Below are positions 27,180 to 38,222 of a DNA stretch of 64,000 nucleotides, in pieces. The position numbers and the translations under genes were made by a program. The first letter of the stretch is position 1; every line of letters starts with the position of its first letter. Below the pieces are notes generated by a model. It had not been told where the DNA came from. It was given only the letters and a program-made list of their open reading frames with translations, and made no database searches. The stretch comes from an uncultured Sterolibacteriaceae bacterium (lineage in GTDB: Bacteria > Pseudomonadota > Gammaproteobacteria > Burkholderiales > Rhodocyclaceae), in assembly GCA_937888595.1 (NCBI GenBank), contig CALARK010000008.1, forward strand, positions 62,001-126,000, in the 5' to 3' direction.

Positions 27180-30100
27180 TCACTCGAGCTCGACCAGCAG
27201 ATCCTTCGCGTTGATCGACTCGCCGTGGCGGCAGTGGATCGCCTTGACGGTGCTGTCGCGTTCCGCCGTAAGCATGGTTTCCATCTTCATCGCCTCGATG
27301 GAGACGAGAGGATCCCCTTTCGCCACCTTCTGGCCGGCATGCACGGCGACGGTAACGATGGTGCCGGGCATCGGTGCGCCGATGTGCTTCGGGTTGCCCT
27401 CCTCGGCCTGCGGCTTGGCGCGGGCGTTGGCCAGGCCGGCCTTGGGCACACGGATGACGCGCGACTGGCCGTTCAGCTCGAAGAAGACCTTGACCTGGCC
27501 TTCCTCGTCCGGGCCGGCGGTGCCCTGTTGCGAGACGATCAGGCTCTTGCCGCGCTCCAGTTCGACCGAGATTTCCTCGTTGGGCGCGATGCCGTAGAAG
27601 AAGGCCGGCGTCGGCAGCTGCGAGACATCGCCATAGTGGCTGCGGTGATGGGCGTAGTCCTTGTAGACCTTCGGGTACATGAGGTACGAAGCGAGATCGG
27701 TATCCGTGATCCTGTGGCCGCAGGCCTTCTCGGCCTCGGCGCGCTTGGCTTCGAGATCGACGGGCGGCAGCGAATCGCCGGCGCGGCCCTTGAGCGGGGC
27801 CTCGCCCTTGAGCACCTTCTTTTGCAGGTCGACGGGGAAGCCGTCGGGCGGGAAGCCGAGTTCGCCGCGCATCAGCGAGATGACCGAATCGGGGAAGGCG
27901 ATTTCGCGCGCCGGGTCCTGCACATCGGCCGGCGTCAGGCCGTTGGCGACCATGTAGAGCGCCATGTCGCCGACGACCTTGGAGGTCGGCGTGACCTTGA
28001 CGATGTCGCCGAACAGCAGGTTGACGTCGGCGTAGGCCTTCGACACTTCGCCCCAGCGATGCTCGATACCCATCGCGCGCGCCTGCTCGCGCAGGTTGGT
28101 GTACTGACCGCCCGGCATTTCATGACGATAGACGTCGGCGGTGCCGGAGCGGATGTCGGCCTCGAAGGGTGCGTACTGGCGGCGCACGCCTTCCCAGTAG
28201 TGCGACAGGCTTTGCATCGCGTCGAAGTCGATGCCGGAATCGCGCTCTGTGCCGGCCAGCGCGGCGGCGATCGACCCCAGATTCGGCTGCGAGGTGAGAC
28301 CGCTCATGCTGTCGAGCGCGCCATCCACCGCGTCGCAGCCGGCTTCCACCGCTGCCAGCACCGAGGCGGCCGCGATGCCGCTGGTGTCATGGGTGTGGAA
28401 GTGCAGCGGCAGGCCAACCTCCTGCTTCAGGGTCTTGACCAGTTCGCGGATGGCGCGCGGCTTGCACACGCCGGCCATGTCCTTGATGGCGATGATGTGC
28501 GCGCCGGCCTTCTCGAGCTGCTTGGCGAGGCCGACGTAGTACTCGAGGTTGTACTTCGGCCGCCTGGCGTCGAACAGGTCGCCGGTGTAGCAGATCGTGC
28601 CCTCGCACAAGGCACCGGATTCGATCACCGCGTCCATCGACACGCGCATGTTCTCGACCCAGTTGAGCGAGTCGAAGACACGGAAGACGTCGATGCCCTC
28701 CTTGGCCGCCTGCTGTACAAAGTAGCGCACGACGTTGTCGGAATAGCTGGTATAGCCCACGGCATTCGAGCCACGCAGCAGCATCTGGAACAGCACGTTC
28801 GGCACGGCGCTGCGCAGGCGCGCGAGGCGCTCCCACGGATCTTCCTTGAGGAAGCGCATCGCCACGTCGAAGGTGGCGCCGCCCCAGCATTCGAGGGAGA
28901 ACAGCTGCGGCAGCAGGCGCGCGTAGTGCGGCGCGATCTCGGTGAGGTCATGCGTGCGCATGCGCGTGGCGAACAGCGATTGGTGCGCGTCGCGCATCGT
29001 CGTGTCGGTGAGCAGCGCGCGCTTTTCGTCGCGCATCCATTCGGAGAATTTCTGCGCGCCGAGTTGCTTCAACAGATCGCGCGTGCCGGCGGGCGGCGCA
29101 GTGGACAGATCGCAGGCCGGCTTGATCGGCTTCGCCATAGGCAGCGCGGGAACGGTGCGGCCCTTCATCTCCGGGTTGCCATTCACCATCACGTCGCCGA
29201 GGAACTTCAGGAGGCGCGTGGCGCGGTCGCGGCGCTTCTGGAACTTGAACAGCTCGGGCGTCTCGTCGATGAAACGCGTCGTGCACTCGCCCGAGAGGAA
29301 CAACGGGTGGGCGATGACGTTTTCGAGGAACAGCAGGTTGGATGCCAGGCCGCGCACGCGGAACTCGCGCAGCGCGCGGTCCATGCGCGCGGCGGCCTTG
29401 GCGGGCGACTGGCCCCAGGCCGTCACCTTCACCAGCAGCGAGTCGTAGTAGGGCGTGATCACCGCGCCGGAGTAGGCCGTGCCGCCGTCGAGGCGGATGC
29501 CGAAGCCGGCCGGGCTGCGATAGACGTTGATGCGTCCGTAGTCCGGTGTGAAGTTGTTTTCCGGGTCTTCGGTGGTCACGCGGCACTGCACGGCATGGCC
29601 GTTCATGCGGATGTTTTCCTGCAGGGGCACGTAGCAGTCTTCCTCGCCAATCCTGCCGCCTTCGGAGATGCGGATCTGCGACTTGACGACGTCAATGCCG
29701 GTGATTTCCTCGGTGACGGTGTGCTCGACCTGGATGCGCGGGTTCACCTCGATGAAGTAGAACTGGTCGGTGTCGGCGTCCATGAGGAACTCGACGGTGC
29801 CGGCGTGCGTGTAGTGGGCGGCCTTGGCGAGGCGCAGCGCGGCGGCGCACAGCTCGGCGCGGCGCTGTTCGGACAGGTAGGGCGCGGGCGCGCGCTCGAC
29901 GACCTTCTGGTTGCGTCGCTGCACCGTGCAGTCGCGCTCGAACAGATGCACGAGCTGGCCGTGCGTGTCGCCCATCACCTGCACCTCGACGTGGCGCGCG
30001 CGGCGCACGAGTTTTTCCAGGTAGACCTCGTCGTTGCCGAAAGCCGCGGCGGCTTCGCGGCGCGCCACTTCCATCGCCGGGCCGAGGTCGGCCTCGGTCT

Positions 30101-30623
30101 CGACCACGCGCATGCCGCGTCCGCCGCCGCCCCAGCTCGCCTTGAGCATCAGCGGATAGCCGACCGCGGCGGCATGCTGCTTCGCCGCCGCCAGGTCGCG
30201 CGGCAGCGCGCCGGTGGCGGGCACCACGGGCACGCCGGCCTTCTCCGCCAGCTCGCGCGCCGATACCTTGTTGCCCAGGAGACGCATCACTTCGGGCTTG
30301 GGACCGATGAAGACGATGCCGGCCGTGGCGCAGGCCTCGGCGAAATCCGGGTTTTCCGACAGGAAGCCGTAGCCAGGATGGATCGCATCGACGTGGGCCT
30401 CCTTGGCGATGCGGATGATGTCCTCGATGTCCAGATAGGCCGCGATGGGTTTCTTGCCCGCGCCGACGAGGTAGGACTCGTCGGCCTTGAAGCGGTGCAG
30501 CGCGAAACGGTCTTCGTTGGAATAGATGGCGACGGTGCGGATGCCCATTTCGCTGGCGGCGCGCAGGACGCGGATGGCGATTTCGCTGCGGTTGGCGACG
30601 AGGAGACTGCGGATCGGTTTCAT
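27180..30623 (-). CDS. pyc: Pyruvate carboxylase, single-chain
   Basis: Biotin- and ATP-dependent carboxylation of pyruvate to oxaloacetate. The 1147-residue chain has all domains in order. Biotin carboxylase starts at IRSLLVANRSEIAIRVLRA with ATP loop GGGGRGMRVV, and the carboxyltransferase starts near LLTDTTMRDAHQSLFATRM (about residue 535). The C-terminal biotin carrier has EAMKMET, with the biotinylated lysine at about 1113. ATG 30623 was chosen over the upstream frame start at 30674 because it directly precedes the conserved N-terminus. It is unusual to see this and ppc as close neighbours. Confidence 0.96.
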   Translation of the reverse strand: MKPIRSLLVANRSEIAIRVLRAASEMGIRTVAIYSNEDRFALHRFKADESYLVGAGKKPIAAYLDIEDIIRIAKEAHVDAIHPGYGFLSENPDFAEACATAGIVFIGPKPEVMRLLGNKVSARELAEKAGVPVVPATGALPRDLAAAKQHAAAVGYPLMLKASWGGGGRGMRVVETEADLGPAMEVARREAAAAFGNDEVYLEKLVRRARHVEVQVMGDTHGQLVHLFERDCTVQRRNQKVVERAPAPYLSEQRRAELCAAALRLAKAAHYTHAGTVEFLMDADTDQFYFIEVNPRIQVEHTVTEEITGIDVVKSQIRISEGGRIGEEDCYVPLQENIRMNGHAVQCRVTTEDPENNFTPDYGRINVYRSPAGFGIRLDGGTAYSGAVITPYYDSLLVKVTAWGQSPAKAAARMDRALREFRVRGLASNLLFLENVIAHPLFLSGECTTRFIDETPELFKFQKRRDRATRLLKFLGDVMVNGNPEMKGRTVPALPMAKPIKPACDLSTAPPAGTRDLLKQLGAQKFSEWMRDEKRALLTDTTMRDAHQSLFATRMRTHDLTEIAPHYARLLPQLFSLECWGGATFDVAMRFLKEDPWERLARLRSAVPNVLFQMLLRGSNAVGYTSYSDNVVRYFVQQAAKEGIDVFRVFDSLNWVENMRVSMDAVIESGALCEGTICYTGDLFDARRPKYNLEYYVGLAKQLEKAGAHIIAIKDMAGVCKPRAIRELVKTLKQEVGLPLHFHTHDTSGIAAASVLAAVEAGCDAVDGALDSMSGLTSQPNLGSIAAALAGTERDSGIDFDAMQSLSHYWEGVRRQYAPFEADIRSGTADVYRHEMPGGQYTNLREQARAMGIEHRWGEVSKAYADVNLLFGDIVKVTPTSKVVGDMALYMVANGLTPADVQDPAREIAFPDSVISLMRGELGFPPDGFPVDLQKKVLKGEAPLKGRAGDSLPPVDLEAKRAEAEKACGHRITDTDLASYLMYPKVYKDYAHHRSHYGDVSQLPTPAFFYGIAPNEEISVELERGKSLIVSQQGTAGPDEEGQVKVFFELNGQSRVIRVPKAGLANARAKPQAEEGNPKHIGAPMPGTIVTVAVHAGQKVAKGDPLVSIEAMKMETMLTAERDSTVKAIHCRHGESINAKDLLVELE

Positions 30624-30723
30624 GATGGCCCGGAAGGAAAACGAATAACCCTGAAAAACTTGTGACTTTGCCATGCCCGGAGTCCCCCGGCCATTCGATT
30701 ATTGCATCGCACCATGCAGCTTT

Positions 30724-31488
30724 CTACAGGCCGAGCCGATCCCTGACCTGAGGCCACTGGCGGCGACTCACCGGCAACCGATCGGAGACCCCGTCGAGGG
30801 TCAAGGCCCAGTGGGGTTCGCCCCCTTCGTCGGCTTCCGAGGAGTGCACCACGCCGCTGACCGCGTCAGCGGCAACGAGGCAGTTGCGGTGGATGCGGAC
30901 GAAGCGCGCTCCGAATTCCTCCTCCAGATGGGCCAGCGACTCCTCGAGCAGGTATTCGCGCTCCGTGGTGCGCACCGTGACGTACTTCTGCTCGGCGCGC
31001 AGGAAAAGCACCTCGTTGACGGGGATCAGCAGGACATTGCCGCGCTCGACCACGCGCAGGCGCGTGCGGCCCGGCGCCGCCAGCGCGGAAAAGTCGGTGC
31101 TGGCGAGACGGCGCGCCTTCTTCAGCGCATCGAGCAGCCGTGCCCCCTTCGCCGGCTTGAGCAGGTAATCGACGGCGGCCAGTTCGAAGGCCTTCAGCGC
31201 GAACTCGTCGTAGGCGGTGACGAAGACGATGGCCGGCGGCCGTTCGAGACCGGCGAGCTGCTGCGCCAACTCGATGCCGTCCATGCGCGGCATGCGGATG
31301 TCGGTCAGCACGATGTCGGCAGGCAAGCCGGGCGGCAATGCCGCCAGTGCCTCCAGGGCAGCAACGCCGTCACCGGCTTCGCCCACGAGGCGATGCGGAA
31401 ACTCGACAGAAACGTCCGCCAACAGATGCTTCAGGCGGGTACGCGCCGGCGCTTCGTCATCCACGATGAAGATGCGCGGCGCGCTCAC
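30724..31488 (-). CDS. algR: LytTR-type response regulator, AlgR-like
   Basis: A two-component regulator of 254 residues. The receiver domain starts RIFIVDDEAPARTRL with phosphoacceptor Asp63 in VLTDIRMPRMDG, and the LytTR DNA-binding domain covers about 145-250 (VNEVLFLRAEQKYVTVRT, RFVRIHRNCLVA). The GTG start overlaps the stop of the sensor gene. In pseudomonads the same pair lies between argH and hemC and controls alginate and twitching; here argH is adjacent but hemC is 7 kb away. The target genes are unknown. Copy 7 of the dispersed motif is inside. Confidence 0.88.
   Translation of the reverse strand: MSAPRIFIVDDEAPARTRLKHLLADVSVEFPHRLVGEAGDGVAALEALAALPPGLPADIVLTDIRMPRMDGIELAQQLAGLERPPAIVFVTAYDEFALKAFELAAVDYLLKPAKGARLLDALKKARRLASTDFSALAAPGRTRLRVVERGNVLLIPVNEVLFLRAEQKYVTVRTTEREYLLEESLAHLEEEFGARFVRIHRNCLVAADAVSGVVHSSEADEGGEPHWALTLDGVSDRLPVSRRQWPQVRDRLGL
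31088..31112 (-). repeat. Dispersed 25-bp motif, copy 7 (in algR-like gene)
   Basis: On the minus strand GCCGTCTCGCC is followed by AGCACCGACTTTTC. This is the coding strand; it is read R-L-A-S-T-D-F-S. Confidence 0.8.
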
Positions 31489-32489
31489 CGCGATCTCCGT
31501 ACCGGCAGGTCGACGCGGACCCGATAGCGGCCCTCCGCCATGCCAGTCTCGAGGCGTGCCTCGAGGTCGTAGTAGAGCATCAGCCGCTCGCGCAGATTCT
31601 CGAGCGCCATCTGGTTGCCGTGACGATGGCTGCCCGCCGGCGAGCAGGGATTGTCGATCTCGATGCGCACGCCGTCACCCGTCGCCCGTATGACGACATG
31701 GATTTCCTCTGGCTGTGCCGCCAGTTCGACTCCGTGGTAGACGGCGTTCTCGAGCAGCGGCTGCAGCAGCAGCGGCGGCGCGAGCATCTCCGCCGGCACG
31801 TCGGCGACCTCCCAGCGCACCTGCAGGCGGTCACCGAGACGCAGGCGCTCGATATCGAGATACTTGCGCGCCAGCGCGATCTCGTCGGACAGCGGCACCA
31901 GCTCGCGGTTGTCGCGCATCAGCGCGCGGAACAGCTCGGCCAGTTCTTCCAGCGCGGCCTCGGCGCGACGCGGTTCCTCCCGCATCACACCCAGCACCGC
32001 ATTGAGGCTGTTGTACAGGAAGTGCGGGCGGATGCGCGCCGTCAGCGCCGACAGGCGGGCTTCGGCCAGCGCGGGGGCCTGCGCGCGGGCACGCAGGGAC
32101 AAACAGTAGAGCAGCAGCGCCGCCGCCAGGCCGGCGGCGAGCGGCACGCGCCAGCCGCTGCCCGGCTGCCCGAACAGACCCGCCAGGAGGGTATCGACGG
32201 CAGCGCCCGCGGTCATGGCCAGCAACAGGACGAGGGTGACGGCCAGCGGCCGGGCCAGGCGTTGCAGGCGCGGCGCGAAGACGAACAGCAGGGCGAGCGT
32301 CAATAGCAGCGACGGCTCGACCCAGGCCGCGAGCGATGCGATTTCGAGCGGCAGGCGCTCCGGTATCCGGTTGCCGGCCAGGGCCGCCAGCAGCAGCAGG
32401 GCGTTCGCCGCCAGCAGCAGCCTCAGCCAGACGCCCTGATTGCGGAAATCCGGCAGGGCGAAAGCCGCGTGACGCAAGGGTATACTCAC
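31485..32489 (-). CDS. algZ: Sensor histidine kinase, AlgZ/FimS-like (LytS family)
   Basis: The 334-residue membrane sensor has about four to five hydrophobic helices in residues 20-132. A His-kinase domain of the LytS type follows, with phosphoacceptor His156 in IRPHFLYNSLNAVLGVM. The N box is LLLQPLLENAVYHGV. No separate periplasmic sensor domain is visible. It overlaps the response regulator gene (GTGA) and is divergent from argH, 35 bases away. Signal unknown. Confidence 0.88.
   Translation of the reverse strand: MSIPLRHAAFALPDFRNQGVWLRLLLAANALLLLAALAGNRIPERLPLEIASLAAWVEPSLLLTLALLFVFAPRLQRLARPLAVTLVLLLAMTAGAAVDTLLAGLFGQPGSGWRVPLAAGLAAALLLYCLSLRARAQAPALAEARLSALTARIRPHFLYNSLNAVLGVMREEPRRAEAALEELAELFRALMRDNRELVPLSDEIALARKYLDIERLRLGDRLQVRWEVADVPAEMLAPPLLLQPLLENAVYHGVELAAQPEEIHVVIRATGDGVRIEIDNPCSPAGSHRHGNQMALENLRERLMLYYDLEARLETGMAEGRYRVRVDLPVRRSR
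32481..32486 (+). promoter_or_regulatory. Candidate -10 element for argH
   Basis: TATACT lies 39 bases before the argH ATG in the short gap facing algZ, matching the -10 consensus at five of six positions. The region 17 bases upstream (GCGAAA) is a poor -35, so this is only a candidate. Confidence 0.35.
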
Positions 32490-32524
32490 GTTTTCAAGTC
32501 CATCTGGCCGTCATCGCGATCATT

Positions 32525-33904
32525 ATGACAGAGCACCCCAAGGCCTGGTCAGGCCGTTTCAGCGAACCCGTTTCCGACCTCGTCAAGCGCTACACCGCCT
32601 CGGTGTTCTTCGACCAGCGCATGTGGCGCCAGGACATCCGCGGCTCGCTCGCGCACGCGAAGATGCTGGCGCGGCAGGGCATCATCCCGCAGGACGATTT
32701 CGCCGCCATCGAGCGCGGCATGGCGCAGGTCGCCACCGAGATCGAATCCGGCGCATTCGCCTGGAACCTCGACGACGAGGACGTGCACCTCAACATCGAG
32801 AAGCGCCTCACCGCGCTGATCGGCGACGCCGGCAAGCGCCTGCACACCGGCCGCTCGCGCAACGACCAGGTCGCCACCGACATCCGCCTCTGGCTGCGCG
32901 ACACCATCGACACGCTGGACGGCCTGCTCGCCGACCTGATGCGCGCGCTGCTGGATGTTGCCGAACAATACGCCGCGACGCCGCTGCCCGGCTTCACCCA
33001 CCTGCAGGTCGCGCAGCCGGTCACCTTCGGCCACCATCTGCTCGCCTACGTCGAGATGTTCGCGCGCGACCGCGAGCGCTTCGCCGATGCGCGTCGCCGG
33101 GTGAATCGCCTGCCGCTCGGCGCGGCCGCGCTGGCCGGTACGACCTACCCGATCGACCGCGAATTCGTCGCCGCCGAACTCGGCTTCGACGGCGTCTGTC
33201 AGAACTCGCTGGATGCCGTCTCCGACCGCGACTTCGCCATCGAATTCTGTGCCGCCGCATCGCTGGTCATGGTGCACGTCTCGCGTTTCTCGGAGGAGCT
33301 GATCCTGTGGATGAGTCCGCGCGTCGGCTTCATCGACCTGGCCGACCGTTTCTGCACCGGCTCGTCGATCATGCCGCAGAAGAAGAACCCGGACGTGCCC
33401 GAGCTCGCGCGCGGCAAGACGGGGCGCGTCTTCGGCCACCTGACGGGCCTGCTGGTGCTGATGAAAGGCCAGCCGCTCGCCTACAACAAGGACAACCAGG
33501 AAGACAAGGAGCCGCTGTTCGACACGGCCGATACCTTGGTCGACACGCTGCGCATCTTCGCCGACATGGCCGGCGGAATCCGCGTCAAGCCCGAAGCGAT
33601 GGCCGCCGCCCTGAAGCAGGGCTACGCGACCGCGACCGACCTCGCCGACTATCTCGTCAAGAAGGGGCTGCCCTTCCGCGACGCGCACGAGGCGGTCGCC
33701 CGCGCCGTGCGCGCGGCCGAGCAGCAGGGCTGCGACCTGCCCGACCTGCCGCTCGCCGAACTGCAGTCCTTCTCGCCGCTGATCGGTGCTGAAGTGTTCG
33801 CCGTGCTGACGGTCGCGGGTTCGCTCGCCGCACGCGACCACGTCGGCGGCACCGCGCCGGACCAGGTCAAGGCCGCCATCGCCCGTCGCCGCGCCACGCT
33901 CTGA
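32525..33904 (+). CDS. argH: Argininosuccinate lyase
   Basis: ArgH splits argininosuccinate into arginine and fumarate, the last step of arginine synthesis. The 459-residue product begins AWSGRFSEPVSDLVKRY, has the catalytic-region TGRSRNDQVATDIRLW and the superfamily signature GSSIMPQKKNPDVPEL. ATG 32525 fits the family N-terminus. A protein kinase gene starts six bases after the stop and may be co-transcribed. Confidence 0.97.
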   Translation: MTEHPKAWSGRFSEPVSDLVKRYTASVFFDQRMWRQDIRGSLAHAKMLARQGIIPQDDFAAIERGMAQVATEIESGAFAWNLDDEDVHLNIEKRLTALIGDAGKRLHTGRSRNDQVATDIRLWLRDTIDTLDGLLADLMRALLDVAEQYAATPLPGFTHLQVAQPVTFGHHLLAYVEMFARDRERFADARRRVNRLPLGAAALAGTTYPIDREFVAAELGFDGVCQNSLDAVSDRDFAIEFCAAASLVMVHVSRFSEELILWMSPRVGFIDLADRFCTGSSIMPQKKNPDVPELARGKTGRVFGHLTGLLVLMKGQPLAYNKDNQEDKEPLFDTADTLVDTLRIFADMAGGIRVKPEAMAAALKQGYATATDLADYLVKKGLPFRDAHEAVARAVRAAEQQGCDLPDLPLAELQSFSPLIGAEVFAVLTVAGSLAARDHVGGTAPDQVKAAIARRRATL

Positions 33905-33910
33905 TTCCGC

Positions 33911-35198
<1,288 letters not shown>

Positions 35199-35206
<8 letters not shown>

Positions 35207-35981
35207 ACGCCGCTTCAGGAAGACCGGCCCCGCCAGCGACCTGCTGCGCTTCGAAGCGGAAATCGACGGCCTGGCAGCACTGCGCGAAACGGGCTGCGTG
35301 CGCGTGCCGGAAAAAGTCGGCGCCGGCATGACGGCGGAGGGAACCGCCTGGCTGGAACTCGAATACCTCGACCTGGCTTCGCTCGATCGCGCCGGCGGTG
35401 TGAAGCTAGGCGAGCAACTCGCGGAACTGCACCGCCTTACCGGCAGCCGGCCCGATGCCGCCTACGGCTGGCCGCGCGACAACTTCATCGGTGCCGCGCC
35501 GCAATCGAACCGGCCGCACACGACCTGGGCGGGCTTCTTCGCCACCGAACGTCTGCGGCCGCAGCTGGCCTGGGCGGCCGGCAACGGCATGGAACGCACG
35601 CTGCGCGAGAAGGGCGAGCGGATCGCCGACAACCTCGGCGCATTCTTCCTCGACTACCGGCCGCAGCCCTGCCTGCTGCATGGCGACCTGTGGTCGGGCA
35701 ATGCCGGACAGTTGCCCGATGGCACGCCGGTGATCTTCGACCCGGCGGTGTATCGCGGCGATCGCGAGGCCGACCTGGCGATGTCGGAACTGTTCGGCGG
35801 CTTCCCCGAATCCTTCTACGCCGCCTATCGGCTGGCGTGGCCGCTCGACCCGGGCTACGAAACGCGCAAGACGCTTTACAACCTGTACCACGTCCTCAAC
35901 CACTTCAACCTGTTCGGCGGCGGCTACCTCGGCCAAGCGAAGCGGATGATCGAGAAGCTTGCAGCCGAGTTACGCGGGTGA
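35199..35981 (+). CDS. Fructosamine kinase family protein, N-terminally short
   Basis: Proteins of this family phosphorylate ketosamines on glycated proteins as a repair step. The 260-residue product has the diagnostic LLHGDLWSGNAGQLPDG, FDPAVYRGDREADLAMSELFG and a C-terminal YNLYHVLNHFNLFGGGY. Compared with the roughly 290-residue YniA family it begins about 30-45 residues late, just before the ATP-site lysine (FRKTGPASDLLRFEAE). The ATG overlaps the kinase gene end. No in-frame upstream extension is credible, because it would run through the kinase gene. It may be shortened or partly functional. Copy 8 of the dispersed motif lies near the 5' end. Confidence 0.82.
35310..35334 (-). repeat. 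Dispersed 25-bp motif, copy 8 (in fructosamine-kinase-like gene)
   Basis: On the minus strand GCCGTCATGCC is followed by GGCGCCGACTTTTT. In the gene frame (plus strand) it is read K-V-G-A-G-M-T-A. Confidence 0.82.
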
Positions 35982-36290
35982 TTTCACCAGATCGCCGAGC
36001 TTGGCCTGCAGCTCGCCGGCCTGGTACATCTCGATCGCGATGTCGCAACCGCCGATGAATTCGCCGCGGATGTAGAGCACGGGAATGGTCGGCCAGTCGG
36101 CGTAGTCACGCAGCTCCGGCACGGTATCCGGTTCGGCCAGCACGTTCACATCGACAAAATCGACGTTGCAGGCCTTGAGCACCTGGGCGGCGCGGCTGGA
36201 AAAACCGCACTGCGGGAAAGTCTTGGTGCCTTTCATGAAAAGCACGACGGGGTTTTCGGTGACGATCTTGTTGATCTGTTCCTTGTTCAT
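35970..36290 (-). CDS. grxD: Monothiol glutaredoxin, Grx4 family
   Basis: GrxD carries [2Fe-2S] clusters with glutathione and helps iron-sulfur protein maturation. The 106-residue product has the monothiol active site CGFS in FPQCGFSSRAAQVL, the WPTIPVLYIRGEFIGG cis-proline region and normal length. It is convergent with the fructosamine-kinase-like gene and overlaps its last 12 bases. It lies 29 bases downstream of prmC on the same strand. Confidence 0.97.
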   Translation of the reverse strand: MNKEQINKIVTENPVVLFMKGTKTFPQCGFSSRAAQVLKACNVDFVDVNVLAEPDTVPELRDYADWPTIPVLYIRGEFIGGCDIAIEMYQAGELQAKLGDLVKSPA

Positions 36291-36319
36291 GTCGGGGCTC
36301 CGTTCATTGATTGACTGAA

Positions 36320-37141
36320 TTAGTCGGGCATTTTAGCACCGCTGCAGCGGACGATACCGGCCAGATCCATATGCTGCTCGATCGCCGAAAATCCAGCCTC
36401 GCGCAGCAGTTCCGCGACGGCGGCGGCCTGGTCGTAGCCATGCTCCAACCACAGCCAGCCGCCCGGGGCGAGCCATGCCGGTGCGGCGGCGGTGATACGG
36501 CGGATCGCGGCCAGGCCGTCGCCATGGTCGGTCAGCGCGCCGGTCGGTTCGAAACGCAGGTCGCCCTCGGACAGATGCGGGTCGCCGGCCGCGACGTAGG
36601 GGGGATTGGCGACGATGAAATCGAACTTCCCGGGGGGCAGGGCGCCGAACCAGTCGCTTTCGACAAACGCGACCTCCGCTGCCTGCCGCACTGCATTGCG
36701 GCGCGCCACCGCGAGCGCGGGGGCCGAGACATCGACCGCGGTCACGCTGAGCCACGGCAACTCTAGCGCCAGCGTGATCGCAATGCAGCCGCTGCCGGTG
36801 CCGAGGTCGAGCGCCCGAGCCACATCCAGGTCGAACAGTTTTTCCTTGGCGAGATCGACCAGCAGCTCGGTTTCCGGACGCGGGATCAACACATCGGGCG
36901 TGACGACGAAATCGCGGCCATAGAACTCCCGGAACCCGACGAGATAGGCGATCGGCTCGCCCGCCGCCCGCCGTCCCGCCAGCACCGACATTTGCGCGGC
37001 CACTTCTGCGGTAACCGGATCATCGCGATGCGCCTCGAGCCAGGCGGCCGACTTGCCCAGCAGATGGCCCAGCAGCAGCCGCGCTTCGGTGGCCGGGATC
37101 TTCTTGCGCGCCTCGGCCAGCAACACGGCAGGCGTGACCAT
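36320..37141 (-). CDS. prmC: Peptide chain release factor N5-glutamine methyltransferase
   Basis: PrmC methylates the glutamine of the GGQ motif in RF1 and RF2. The 273-residue product has a helical N-domain, the SAM motif ARALDLGTGSGCIAITLAL and the catalytic FIVANPPYVAAGDP. The ATG overlaps the prfA stop by one base (TGATG), so enzyme and substrate (RF1) are co-translated, the usual hemA-prfA-prmC order. Copy 9 of the dispersed motif lies inside. Confidence 0.96.
   Translation of the reverse strand: MVTPAVLLAEARKKIPATEARLLLGHLLGKSAAWLEAHRDDPVTAEVAAQMSVLAGRRAAGEPIAYLVGFREFYGRDFVVTPDVLIPRPETELLVDLAKEKLFDLDVARALDLGTGSGCIAITLALELPWLSVTAVDVSAPALAVARRNAVRQAAEVAFVESDWFGALPPGKFDFIVANPPYVAAGDPHLSEGDLRFEPTGALTDHGDGLAAIRRITAAAPAWLAPGGWLWLEHGYDQAAAVAELLREAGFSAIEQHMDLAGIVRCSGAKMPD
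36970..36994 (+). repeat. Dispersed 25-bp motif, copy 9 (in prmC)
   Basis: GCCGTCCCGCC followed by AGCACCGACATTTG (one mismatch in the T run). On the prmC strand it is read M-S-V-L-A-G-R-R, with no change of length against other PrmC proteins as I recall them. Confidence 0.7.
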
Positions 37142-38217
37142 CACTGCCCCAGTTCGGCCAGCAGTTCCGCCTGGTGCTCGGCCTTCAGGCCGCCGACCAG
37201 CTCGTCGAGATCGCCTTCCATGATCGCGTCGAGCTTGTAGAGCGTTAGGTTGATGCGGTGATCGGTGACGCGCCCCTGCGGGAAGTTGTAGGTGCGGATG
37301 CGCTCGGAACGGTCGCCGCTGCCGATCAGGGACTTGCGCGTGCTGGCGATCTTCTGCTGCTGTTCGCGCAGCTGCATGTCCTTGAGGCGCGCGGCGAGCA
37401 CGCTCATCGCCTGCGCCTTGTTGCGGTGCTGCGAACGATCGTCCTGGCACTCGACGACGAGGCCGCTCGGCAGGTGCGTGATGCGTACCGCGGAATCCGT
37501 CTTGTTAATGTGCTGCCCACCCGCGCCCGAGGCACGGAAGGTGTCGATGCGCAGCTCGGCCGGATTGATCGCGATGTCGTCGAGCGCGTCCGCTTCCGGC
37601 ATCACGGCTACCGTGCAGGCCGAGGTATGGATGCGCCCCTGCGATTCGGTCGCCGGCACGCGCTGCACGCGATGTCCGCCCGACTCGAACTTGAGCCGGG
37701 AATAGGCGCCCTGCCCTTCGATGCGGGCGATGATCTCGCGGTATCCGCCCAGGTCGGACTCGTTCTTCGACACGACCTCGACCTTCCAGCGCTGCCGCTC
37801 GGCGTAGCGCGCGTACATGCGGAACAGGTCGCCGGCGAACAGGGCTGACTCGTCGCCGCCGGTACCGGCACGGATCTCGAGGAAGACGTTCTTGTCGTCG
37901 TCGGGATCCTTCGGCAGCAGCGCACGCTGCAGCTCGTCCTCCAGCCGCGCCATCGCGTCCCGGGCGGCCTGCGCCTCGTCACGCGCGAACTCGCGCATCT
38001 CCGGGTCGTCCTCCATGGCCACCGCCGTCGCCAGATCGCCCTCGGCACTGCGGTAGCCCTCGAACAGCGCGGCGATGTCGGCGATCTCGGCCCGTTCGCG
38101 GTTGAGGCGGCGAAAGCCGTCCATGTCGCGCGCCGCCTCCTCGGTGCCGAGCAGGGCATCGAGTTCGGCAAGCCGGTCGGCCAGCTGCTCGAGGCGCTGG
38201 CGAATGCTCTGCTTCAT
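37141..38217 (-). CDS. prfA: Peptide chain release factor 1
   Basis: RF1 terminates translation at UAG and UAA. The 358-residue product carries the GGQ loop in FRASGAGGQHINKTDSAV and the codon-recognition segment ending in PATESQGRIHTSACTVAV. ATG 38217 lies five bases after the hemA stop; GTG 38223 is possible but overlaps that stop. Co-transcribed with hemA and prmC. Confidence 0.97.
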   Translation of the reverse strand: MKQSIRQRLEQLADRLAELDALLGTEEAARDMDGFRRLNRERAEIADIAALFEGYRSAEGDLATAVAMEDDPEMREFARDEAQAARDAMARLEDELQRALLPKDPDDDKNVFLEIRAGTGGDESALFAGDLFRMYARYAERQRWKVEVVSKNESDLGGYREIIARIEGQGAYSRLKFESGGHRVQRVPATESQGRIHTSACTVAVMPEADALDDIAINPAELRIDTFRASGAGGQHINKTDSAVRITHLPSGLVVECQDDRSQHRNKAQAMSVLAARLKDMQLREQQQKIASTRKSLIGSGDRSERIRTYNFPQGRVTDHRINLTLYKLDAIMEGDLDELVGGLKAEHQAELLAELGQ

Positions 38218-38222
38218 GTGCA

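Noticed and set aside
27225..30665. Very long open frame on the plus strand opposite pyc
   Set aside because: It mirrors the codon structure of the high-GC pyc gene, encodes an Arg/Gly/His/Val-rich product with no recognisable domain, and pyc itself is unmistakable.
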